Assembly (NCBI GenBank): GCA_021203665.1
Contig: JAJQAT010000227.1
Location: 10,117-22,135, forward strand
Source: Bacillota bacterium
GTDB lineage: Bacteria; Bacillota; Clostridia; UBA1381
Direction of reading: 5' to 3'
Length of the DNA stretch: 12,019 nucleotides
The position numbers and the translations under genes were made by a program. The notes beneath the pieces are model-generated. The model did not search any database. It was not told the origin of the DNA and saw nothing but the letters and a program-made list of their open reading frames with translations. Below are positions 1-5,583 of this stretch, one piece after another. The number at the start of each line of letters is the position of its first letter. The first letter of the stretch is position 1.

Positions 1-659
1 CCGTCAAGGTATTCGTAGGTTATGTTGTACGCCGCCTCATAGAACGTAACGGACGCGAGTACCTCGTACTGCTCGCCGCTGTCGTAGTAATCCGAGTAAT
101 TCGTCGTCCAGCCGTATGCCGTGGTTCGCAGGTAGATTATATCGTTTAACTCAACCGTGTCGGTGTACGTCGTGCCGTCAAGGTATACATAGCTCACCGA
201 ATACGATGTTTCCGTGAACGATGTTTTTCCTGTTACGGTGTACGTTGTGCCGCTGCTGTATTTTGTGCCAGTGGAGTCGTTCTCCCACGATATTGAGTTG
301 CCCGGCAGCGTGATTTCCGTTCCCGACGGGACGTATATTGTACTCGTCGAGCCGTCGAGATAGTTGTAGGTCACGCTGTAGAAGTAAATCGGATTGCTGG
401 CGGAGGTTGACGAGCATATCTTCAAATACCTTTTATTATTGTTGTTGCCGACAGTTACCGTTTCTTGGTTGCCCGCCGCGGTGAAATAGTTAGCCGTCAG
501 GCTCGTAGCGTACAGTATGTAGAAGTTCTCGTAATACGAATACGTGGTGTATTCACCGAAAATATCGTTTAAAAGCTCCTCTACAGCCGACGTGCTGAAT
601 GTGTACCGTCTGTTCATGCCGCCGCCTGTGCTGCTGTACGAAACAGCGCCTATACAGGT
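1..659 (-). CDS. In-frame continuation of the surface protein after the amber codon (partial)
   Basis: Reading on in the same frame past the TAG gives 219 codons with no other stop, running off the window. The translation looks like a real extracellular protein: rich in Tyr, Thr, Ser and Asn, few charged residues, no cysteine clusters. The unit Y-x-YLDG recurs (D codons at 354-356, 177-179 and 3-5, that is 59 and 58 residues apart), and the part before the amber also ends in IYLDGS. Each unit continues with a V-P-x-G-T-E-I-T-L-P or V-E-L-N-D-I-I-Y-L segment, a Trp and an S-G-x-x-Y segment, resembling InlB B-repeat-like beta modules. No convincing ribosome binding site precedes the first internal ATG (615-617), so it is unlikely to be an independent gene. 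It is either read through, or a remnant of a gene broken by a nonsense mutation or sequencing error. Confidence 0.65.
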
Positions 660-1628
660 CTAGCTGCCGTCAAGGTATATGAATACGTTCGCGGCATTGT
701 TTGTCTCGCTGTCGCCCACAGCCGTAAGCGACATAGCGGGAGCCTCGGTTTCCTCCGGCTCCTCCGTGACCTCGGGTGATTCGGTTTCCTCCGGTTCCTC
801 CGTCGCCTCCGGCTCGTCGGTCGCCTCGGCTGATGCCGCGGACGCGTCCGCCGCAATGCTGCCGCCCGCTCCGCCGACTGTTACCGTTTCGGATACGTTC
901 GCGTCCTCGTTCAAAACAAGGTCGGGCGTTTCGCCGTCGCTCGCGATTGCCTCGTTTATGGCGGAAATCGTGTCCTTGTCCAGCACAAGCTGCGTTTCAT
1001 CCTCGGTTTCGGCGGGAGCTTCGGTTTCCTCCGGCTCGTCCGTGACCTCGGGTGCTTCGGTTTCTTCAGCTTCATCGGATTCATCGGGTTCGTCCGCCGT
1101 TTCCGTGTCGTCCGGAGGCTTTTCATCCTCGACCTCCGCGCCGGTGTCATCCTCGGCGGTGTTCTCGTCGGATTCGGCGTCAGCCGCCGCCTCGCTTTCC
1201 TCGGCTTCGGTGTCCGTGTCCGCGCTTACCGCTTCCGCTTCATCGGATTCATCGGTATTTGCCGCGGAGCTTATCGCCTCCACAGCCTTGCTTACGGTTT
1301 CCTCAACGACGCTTTCAAGCGAGTGATTCTCGCTTTCGTCAATGTCAACCAAAAGCACGTTTATATCGTTATCCGCAAGCAGAATAAGATAGCAGTCGTT
1401 TCCGTGAATATGCTCCTCCTTTTCACAGCGGAGTATGCCGTACTCATCATAGCATTCCTCACCGTGTACGTGCTCCTCCTTGCCGCAGACCGTTTGCTGC
1501 TCGAGTGCGACCGACGTCATCGTAAGCCGCCGCACTCCGACTATGACAAATATAACGCATAACGCGGCAAGTCCGAAAAAATATATTAAGTTTTTAACAG
1601 ATTTTTTACGTCTCCCCGCGTAAAGCAT
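660..1628 (-). CDS. Membrane-anchored acidic surface protein, part before an in-frame amber codon
   Basis: This is the N-terminal 322 residues of a large surface protein, ending at a TAG (660-662). A basic N-terminus is followed by one membrane segment (about residues 13-31), placing the rest outside the cell. Next comes a doubled motif, CGKEEHVHGEECY (48-60) and CEKEEHIHGNDCY (68-80), typical of SpaA-like and other surface proteins of Clostridia. Residues about 95-310 are a very acidic Glu/Asp/Thr/Pro/Ala stretch with repeated EPEETEAPEVT-like units, probably an extended stalk. The frame stays open past the TAG, so the intended protein is longer. I chose ATG 1626-1628 because AGAGGGTGG sits 5-9 bases upstream; the GTG at 1635-1637 would abut that site. 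It lies 17 bp downstream of the signal-peptidase-like gene, so the two are probably co-transcribed. The family assignment rests on motifs; ligand unknown. Confidence 0.8.
   Translation of the reverse strand: MLYAGRRKKSVKNLIYFFGLAALCVIFVIVGVRRLTMTSVALEQQTVCGKEEHVHGEECYDEYGILRCEKEEHIHGNDCYLILLADNDINVLLVDIDESENHSLESVVEETVSKAVEAISSAANTDESDEAEAVSADTDTEAEESEAAADAESDENTAEDDTGAEVEDEKPPDDTETADEPDESDEAEETEAPEVTDEPEETEAPAETEDETQLVLDKDTISAINEAIASDGETPDLVLNEDANVSETVTVGGAGGSIAADASAASAEATDEPEATEEPEETESPEVTEEPEETEAPAMSLTAVGDSETNNAANVFIYLDGS
735..1067. repeat. In-frame direct repeat pair (57 bp) in the acidic stalk region
   Basis: The stretches 735-791 and 1011-1067 match at about 52 of 57 positions and begin 276 bp apart, exactly 92 codons. 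They encode the EETExPEVTxEPEETEAPA units. Shorter, more diverged copies of the same GA-rich/TC-rich unit lie between and around them. Recombination between the copies would delete or duplicate 92 residues without changing the frame. Confidence 0.8.
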
Positions 1629-1633
1629 TTCTG

Positions 1634-1642
1634 CCACCCTCT
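1634..1642 (-). promoter_or_regulatory. Ribosome binding site that decides the surface protein start
   Basis: On the minus strand AGAGGGTGG is followed by CAGAA and then ATG at 1628-1626. This spacing fits initiation at that ATG. The GTG inside the site itself (1637-1635) begins a slightly longer frame but would leave no room for ribosome binding. Confidence 0.6.
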
Positions 1643-1645
1643 TGA

Positions 1646-2194
1646 TTAACCTACTGATTTGAAAGGAATAATCGAGAAAACTACCCTTCCGATTATCCTG
1701 TCGGTTGAAATGGTCCCTATTTCTTTAAGCCGGCTGTCCATGGCGACGGCTCTGCTGTCGCCCATTACGAAAAAGCTGTCGGCGTTCACGATGTACGGAA
1801 AATCGATATTGCATTGTCCCAACGATTTGCTTTCCGCATACGGCTCGTCAAGCACCTCTCCGTTCACGCTGACCGTGCCGGACGAGTCTATTTGAAGCGT
1901 GTCGCCGCCCTCGGCGATAACGCGCCTGACCAATACCTTGTTGTTATAATAAAACGCGACAATATCACCCTGCGAAACGCGGTTTGTCCGCTGTACCAGC
2001 AGTACCTGACCGCTTGAAAGCGCCGGCTCCATTCCCGAGCCGTAGTAACGCACGAACGATATTCCGTAGGTGAATAAATTTAAAAGCAATGATACCGTTA
2101 CAAGCGTTGCCGCGGCAATTATCACCGTGAATTTAAAATGGCGCGTTTTAACAAGCGTTTTTATATTGTTTGATAATTTCACCTGCTTCATCAT
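1646..2194 (-). CDS. Signal peptidase I-like protein lacking the catalytic dyad (SipA-like)
   Basis: A 182-residue S26-family homologue: cytoplasmic basic N-terminus, one membrane helix (about 22-43), then the extracytoplasmic peptidase fold with boxes B to E recognisable. Box B reads YYGSGMEPAL (51-60): the residue before Met, the nucleophilic Ser in active enzymes, is Gly54. Box D reads LVRRVIAEGGD: the general-base Lys is Arg90. Box E reads GDSRAVAMDSR (145-155): the usual Ser is Ala151. Losing all three while keeping the scaffold suggests a non-proteolytic role. Streptococcus pyogenes SipA is a known case of a signal peptidase homologue without its Ser/Lys dyad that is required for pilus polymerisation; by analogy this protein may help export or assemble the surface protein encoded just downstream. 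That role is inference. A second ATG at 2189-2191 has slightly better spacing from AAAGGGG than the one used here. Confidence 0.85.
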   Translation of the reverse strand: MMKQVKLSNNIKTLVKTRHFKFTVIIAAATLVTVSLLLNLFTYGISFVRYYGSGMEPALSSGQVLLVQRTNRVSQGDIVAFYYNNKVLVRRVIAEGGDTLQIDSSGTVSVNGEVLDEPYAESKSLGQCNIDFPYIVNADSFFVMGDSRAVAMDSRLKEIGTISTDRIIGRVVFSIIPFKSVG

Positions 2195-2251
2195 GCCCCT
2201 TTCGGCATAGCTGTCGATATTACAAAATGATTGATAATGTAAGATATATCT

Positions 2252-2278
2252 ATTCTACCCCCCCCCGCGAAAAGTCAA
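2252..2278 (-). promoter_or_regulatory. Putative sigma-A promoter with poly-G spacer
   Basis: On the minus strand a -35 TTGACT (2278-2273) and a -10 TAGAAT (2257-2252) each match consensus at five of six positions. The spacer is 15 bp, TTTCGC followed by nine G residues, two short of the optimal 17. It lies about 60 bp upstream of the signal-peptidase-like gene. Change in the G-run length would alter the spacing and so promoter strength. Confidence 0.6.
2258..2266. repeat. Homopolymeric G(9)/C(9) tract
   Basis: Nine consecutive C on the plus strand, G on the transcribed strand, between the -35 and -10 elements of the putative surface-operon promoter. It is the longest mononucleotide G/C run I noticed in the window. 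Such tracts are prone to slipped-strand length changes. Confidence 0.9.
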
Positions 2279-2505
2279 GAGCTTTGCGGGGATTTGCAAA
2301 ATATTAAAGATGAAAAACATAGGGAGATAAAATTTCAAGCGGCGCGCCCTTGCGCCGTTGACTTTACATAGATTTGACCCTCTTTTTACCATTTTATTAC
2401 TTTTCGCGGCAAAATTCAATAAATGTTAAGAAATCTTCATGATTTTTGTATACATTGAACAAAACAAAGGGGTTCTATTGTCCGAATTAAACAAGGTTTT
2501 TAATT
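2279..2505. other. Intergenic stretch with no recognisable gene
   Basis: The stretch between the surface-operon promoter and the spoVAC terminator is AT-rich and encodes nothing convincing on either strand. It holds a small hairpin-capable sequence (CGGCGC...GCGCCG, 2340-2357) without a T-run and a short AAATC/GATTT inverted repeat near 2431-2446. I see no riboswitch or RNA gene here. Confidence 0.5.
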
Positions 2506-2547
2506 AAAAACGGCTTTGCCGCCGCTTTTTCGGCGGCGGACAAAGCC
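2506..2547 (-). terminator. Rho-independent terminator of spoVAC
   Basis: On the minus strand GGCTTTG (2547-2541) pairs with CAAAGCC (2518-2512), with an inner CGCCGC/GCGGCG stem, and TTTTTAATT follows. It begins a few bases after the spoVAC stop codon and ends that transcript as a single-gene unit. Confidence 0.88.
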
Positions 2548-2552
2548 TGAAG

Positions 2553-3002
2553 TTAAAGCAAGCTCATAATAAAATACACAATTCCGGCAATCCACGAGGC
2601 AAAAATGCCGTAGAGTATAACCGGCCCCGCTATCGTGAAAATCTTCGCTCCCACACCCAATACCATACCCTCGGTTTTAGCCTCCAGTGCGGGCGATACC
2701 ACGGAATTGGCGAATCCCGTTATAGGCACCACGGTTCCCGCGCCCGCGAATTTCGCGATTTTCGGATAAATATTAAGCCCCGTCAGCAGTGCGCCGAAAA
2801 ATATAAGAACTATCGATGTCGCCGTGCCCGCCGTTTCCTCGTCCAGACCGCATTTTTTAAATACCGTCAGAATACACTGACCTATAACGCATATAATCCC
2901 GCCCGAAACGAACGCCTTGACGCAGTTTGAAAACAGATGTGAATTGGGCGTTTTCCTTTTCACATATTCGCCGTATTCCTTGTCAGTCATTTCATGCTTC
3001 AT
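2553..3002 (-). CDS. spoVAC: Stage V sporulation protein AC
   Basis: SpoVAC is an inner-membrane channel component of the forespore, involved in moving dipicolinic acid during spore formation and germination. The 149-residue product equals the usual length (about 150). A basic N-terminus is followed by NCVKAFVSGGIICVIGQ (26-42) and four hydrophobic segments, with the family signature KFAGAGTVVPITGFANS (84-100) and then ALEAKTEGMVLGVGAKIF (105-122). I chose ATG 3000-3002 because GGGAG lies seven bases upstream; the frame is open further up to 3074 but without a better site. spoVAC usually sits with spoVAD and spoVAEb; here it stands alone between its own promoter region and terminator. The gene is intact. 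A partner-less second copy in a genome with a full operon elsewhere is possible. Confidence 0.93.
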   Translation of the reverse strand: MKHEMTDKEYGEYVKRKTPNSHLFSNCVKAFVSGGIICVIGQCILTVFKKCGLDEETAGTATSIVLIFFGALLTGLNIYPKIAKFAGAGTVVPITGFANSVVSPALEAKTEGMVLGVGAKIFTIAGPVILYGIFASWIAGIVYFIMSLL

Positions 3003-3032
3003 AATAATTCTCCCGTTTTGACGTTTTTTATT

Positions 3033-3062
3033 TAGTTTTTCAAAATCCGCAAGAACTATTCG
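3033..3062 (-). promoter_or_regulatory. Possible sigma-F/G-type forespore promoter for spoVAC
   Basis: On the minus strand CGAATA (3062-3057), 17 bp, then AAAACTA (3039-3033). The forespore consensus is roughly TGAATA and CATACTA, so the match is 5/6 and 5/7. The distance to the ribosome binding site suits a short leader. Tentative; supported mainly by the identity of the gene it precedes. Confidence 0.35.
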
Positions 3063-3108
3063 GTTTGTGAACAAAAAATTAATTTTGCAAAAAAATATCG
3101 TTAATAGG

Positions 3109-3137
3109 TTGAATTTTGCGCTGTTTTGATATATACT
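3109..3137 (+). promoter_or_regulatory. Sigma-A promoter of the DUF5685-dnaJ-yqhQ-prmC-pfk operon
   Basis: TTGAAT (3109-3114) and TATACT (3132-3137) with a 17-bp spacer, in an AT-rich divergent intergenic region. It lies about 40 bp before the first gene, whose GGAGG (3160-3164) is 12 bases from the ATG. No terminator is visible until after the pfk gene. Confidence 0.75.
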
Positions 3138-3176
3138 TAATTAGTACATATATTTTTACGGAGGAAATGTGTAAGG

Positions 3177-4034
3177 ATGTTCGGCTATGTCACCATATGC
3201 AGAAGCGCGCTCAGCGAGCGGGGATATGATACGTTTAAGGCATATTACTGCGGCTTGTGCAAGGCGATAGGCAAACGCTCGTCGCAAAGCGCGCGTATGG
3301 GACTGAGCTACGATATAACATTTCTCGCGATGGTGCTGTCGTCCGTGTATGAGGACGAGGCTCAAACGCGCGGCATAAAATGTCTTTTGCACCCGACGCG
3401 TAAAAATATTTGCGTGGAAAACGACAGGGCGGTCGATTACGCTGCCGATATGGGCGTTATATTGAGCTATTTGAAGCTGCTCGACGATTGGCGCGACGAC
3501 AGAAGTATAAAGGCACTGCTTTCAATGGCGCTTTTTTACAGGGGTGTGAGAAAATCAAGACGGCGCTATCCGAAGGTGTATGACGGCATACAAAGGCACC
3601 TTTCCGATTTGAGCGCGCTTGAAAAAGAAAATTGCCGCGGCATAGACGAAACCGCGGATTGCTTTGCTAAAATACTTGAAATCCTGTTCACACCCGACTT
3701 TATCGAGGATAAGAACACAAAGCGTGTTTTGGCTTGGCTGGGGTATAACATAGGCAGATGGATTTATATTATCGACGCCTATAACGATTTGGAAAAGGAC
3801 ATAAAAAAGGGAAATTACAACCCGTTCGCACAAGACGGCAAAACGGCGGAGGAAATAAAGGCGCGGACGAGAGATAATCTGGAAATGTCCATGACGCTCA
3901 CTCTCGAAAACGCCGCGTCCGCATATGACCTGCTGACGATTCGCAAAAACAAAGAGGTTTTGGATAATATTATGTATATCGCCCTAAAGGCGAAGCAGAA
4001 ACAAATTTTAGGAGAAAAGAATGAATCCCTATGA
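3177..4034 (+). CDS. DUF5685 family protein, function unknown
   Basis: A 285-residue soluble protein with the DUF5685 hallmark N-terminus MFGYV followed by YYCGLCK (23-29). Four cysteines are notable: C25, C28, C69 and C79. The predicted content is mostly helical. Two aspartate-rich motifs stand out: LLDDWRDD (101-108) and DAYNDLEKD followed by IKKGNYNPF (200-217). Their form and order recall the two magnesium-binding motifs of squalene/phytoene synthase-like enzymes, where the second motif is RDxxEDxxxGRxYLP; this is my inference and not an established function. It is the first gene after the promoter, and its last 14 bases overlap the J-domain gene, so the two are translationally coupled and probably act together. 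No signal peptide or clear membrane segment is seen. The only in-frame start is the ATG at 3177. Confidence 0.85.
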   Translation: MFGYVTICRSALSERGYDTFKAYYCGLCKAIGKRSSQSARMGLSYDITFLAMVLSSVYEDEAQTRGIKCLLHPTRKNICVENDRAVDYAADMGVILSYLKLLDDWRDDRSIKALLSMALFYRGVRKSRRRYPKVYDGIQRHLSDLSALEKENCRGIDETADCFAKILEILFTPDFIEDKNTKRVLAWLGYNIGRWIYIIDAYNDLEKDIKKGNYNPFAQDGKTAEEIKARTRDNLEMSMTLTLENAASAYDLLTIRKNKEVLDNIMYIALKAKQKQILGEKNESL

Positions 4035-4596
4035 AGTATTGGGCGTCAGCGAGGACGCCGACGAGGAAACAATTAAAAAAGCGTACAGAGAGCTTGTAAA
4101 GAAATATCATCCGGATAAGTATGTGAATAATCCGCTTGCCGACCTTGCCGGCGAGAAGCTTAAGGAAATCAACAAGGCGTACGATATGATAATGAATAAA
4201 AACACGCAGTCGGCTCCGGCGGGCGCGTCCCCCTACGGTACGGGCGGGACAAGCGGCGCGGCGAGCTTTCAAACCGTGCGCGTTTTAATATCGCAGTCGC
4301 GCATACGCGAGGCGGCGGCTATGCTTGAATCGCTCCCGCGAACTGCGGAGTGGTATTACCTTTCCGGACGCGTGCGGATGCAGGTGGGTTGGTATGACCA
4401 GGCTATAAGCTTTTTGCAGACGGCGGTTAATATGGACCCAAACAACGTCGAATACCGCGACGCGCTTGAAAATATAAAAAACAGAACAAGAACATACACA
4501 ACTCAAACCCCGCACTCCGTAAACGGAGGCTGCTGCGACTCCCTGGGCTGCTGCACCGCTTGTATGCTGGCGGATTGTATATGTCCGTGTTTTTAG
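4021..4596 (+). CDS. J-domain protein with TPR-like region and cysteine-string tail
   Basis: A 191-residue co-chaperone-type protein. Residues 1-60 are a J domain with the Hsp70-stimulating HPD motif at 30-32, so it probably recruits DnaK. A Gly/Ser/Ala/Pro linker (about 62-80) leads to helical TPR-like repeats (about 83-155, including WYYLSGRVRMQVGWYDQAIS and LQTAVNMDPNN). The last 24 residues hold eight cysteines arranged CC-x4-CC-x2-C-x4-C-x-C-x-C. It lacks the G/F, zinc-finger and C-terminal substrate domains of true DnaJ, so it is a specialised J protein and not the housekeeping chaperone. AGGAG (4010-4014) precedes the ATG, which lies within the end of the DUF5685 gene; DUF5685 is the likely client or partner. 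The stop is TAG, in frame with the following yqhQ ATG. Confidence 0.88.
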   Translation: MNPYEVLGVSEDADEETIKKAYRELVKKYHPDKYVNNPLADLAGEKLKEINKAYDMIMNKNTQSAPAGASPYGTGGTSGAASFQTVRVLISQSRIREAAAMLESLPRTAEWYYLSGRVRMQVGWYDQAISFLQTAVNMDPNNVEYRDALENIKNRTRTYTTQTPHSVNGGCCDSLGCCTACMLADCICPCF

Positions 4597-4611
4597 AAAG
4601 AGGAGAAAAGA

Positions 4612-5583
4612 ATGAGTAAGGAACAACATATAACGTCAATCGGCGGACAGGCGGTAATGGAGGGCGTAATGATGCGCGGTCCCTTTAAGACCACCGTTGC
4701 CGTAAGAAAGCCGGACGGCGAGATTGAGCGCAAAATCGATGAAAACGGAGTAAAAACAAGAAACGCGTTTTTCCGTCTTCCTCTTGTGAGAGGCTGCGTC
4801 AATTTTATCGACAGCCTTGTTATCGGTATGAAGGCGCTTATGTACAGTGCGGAATTTGTTGACATCGAGGGCGACGAGGAGGAAACCGAAAGCAAATTCG
4901 ACAAATGGCTCGACGATAAGCTCGGCGACAAGATAAAGGATATAGTAATCTACGTCTCAATAGCAATATCGCTTGTGTTCAGCGTCGCGCTGTTTATGAT
5001 TTTGCCGACGTTTCTGACAAAGGGCGCGGAAAAAATAGGCTCGCTTATTCCTATGGTATCCGTTGTCACCGACACGCATTTGTTCACAAGCCTTTTCGAG
5101 GGCATTGTGAGAATGGCGATATTTATAGCGTACCTCGCGATAGTGTCCAAAATGAGCGATATAAAGCGCGTTTATCAATACCACGGCGCGGAGCATAAAA
5201 CAATAGCCTGCTATGAGGCGGGCGAGGAGCTTACGGTGGAAAACGTAAAAAAATATCCCCGTTTCCACCCAAGATGCGGAACGAGCTTTTTGCTCTTTGT
5301 AATGATAATAAGCATTCTGCTTTTCGCGCTTTTGCCGAGGGTTGATATGGTAATTTTAAGAGTGCTTATGCGCCTTGCGCTTTTGCCCGTAGTGGCGGGA
5401 ATTTCATACGAGATAATAAAGCTCGCGGGACGCAGTAAATCAAAATGCGTCGCGTGGCTCTCAAAGCCGGGGCTTTGGATGCAAAGGCTCACCACGGAGG
5501 AGCCGGACGAATCGCAAATAGAGGTGGCGATCGCGTCGATGGAGCCGTGCATACCCGAGAATAAAGAGGACGACAGATGGTAA
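4612..5583 (+). CDS. yqhQ: YqhQ / DUF1385 family membrane protein
   Basis: A 323-residue integral membrane protein of unknown biochemical role, widely conserved in Firmicutes. Family signatures are all present: GGQAVMEGVMMRGP (11-24), YQYHGAEHKTIACYE (188-202) and FHPRCGTSF (218-226). Hydrophobic segments lie near 111-134, 163-178, 226-242 and 247-265. The conserved His/Glu/Cys positions (H191, E194, H195, H219, C222) could bind a metal; that is inference. GAGGAG (4600-4605) is six bases before the ATG and overlaps the end region of the J-domain gene by only a 15-bp gap; the 3' end overlaps prmC by 7 bp. In many Firmicutes yqhQ is found near prmC and prfA, and the first half of that pairing is kept here. 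Confidence 0.92.
   Translation: MSKEQHITSIGGQAVMEGVMMRGPFKTTVAVRKPDGEIERKIDENGVKTRNAFFRLPLVRGCVNFIDSLVIGMKALMYSAEFVDIEGDEEETESKFDKWLDDKLGDKIKDIVIYVSIAISLVFSVALFMILPTFLTKGAEKIGSLIPMVSVVTDTHLFTSLFEGIVRMAIFIAYLAIVSKMSDIKRVYQYHGAEHKTIACYEAGEELTVENVKKYPRFHPRCGTSFLLFVMIISILLFALLPRVDMVILRVLMRLALLPVVAGISYEIIKLAGRSKSKCVAWLSKPGLWMQRLTTEEPDESQIEVAIASMEPCIPENKEDDRW

Noticed and set aside
660..662. Selenocysteine or pyrrolysine insertion at the amber codon
   Set aside because: Selenocysteine uses TGA. For pyrrolysine, no pyl genes are in the window, the protein is not a methylamine methyltransferase, and TAG ends another gene here. Kept only as a remote alternative to nonsense mutation.
679..1326. Long plus-strand frame encoding a serine/alanine/valine-rich protein
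   Set aside because: It is the exact antisense of the Glu/Asp/Thr-rich stalk codons of the minus-strand surface gene; low complexity on the sense strand keeps the other strand open. No ribosome binding site or promoter supports it.
2359..2400. Plus-strand TTGACT/TTGACC elements as a promoter
   Set aside because: No -10 hexamer at suitable spacing and no plus-strand gene until 3177, which has a better promoter of its own.
4021..4596. Housekeeping dnaJ
   Set aside because: The G/F region, zinc finger and substrate-binding domains are missing and grpE/dnaK are not nearby; only the J domain is shared.
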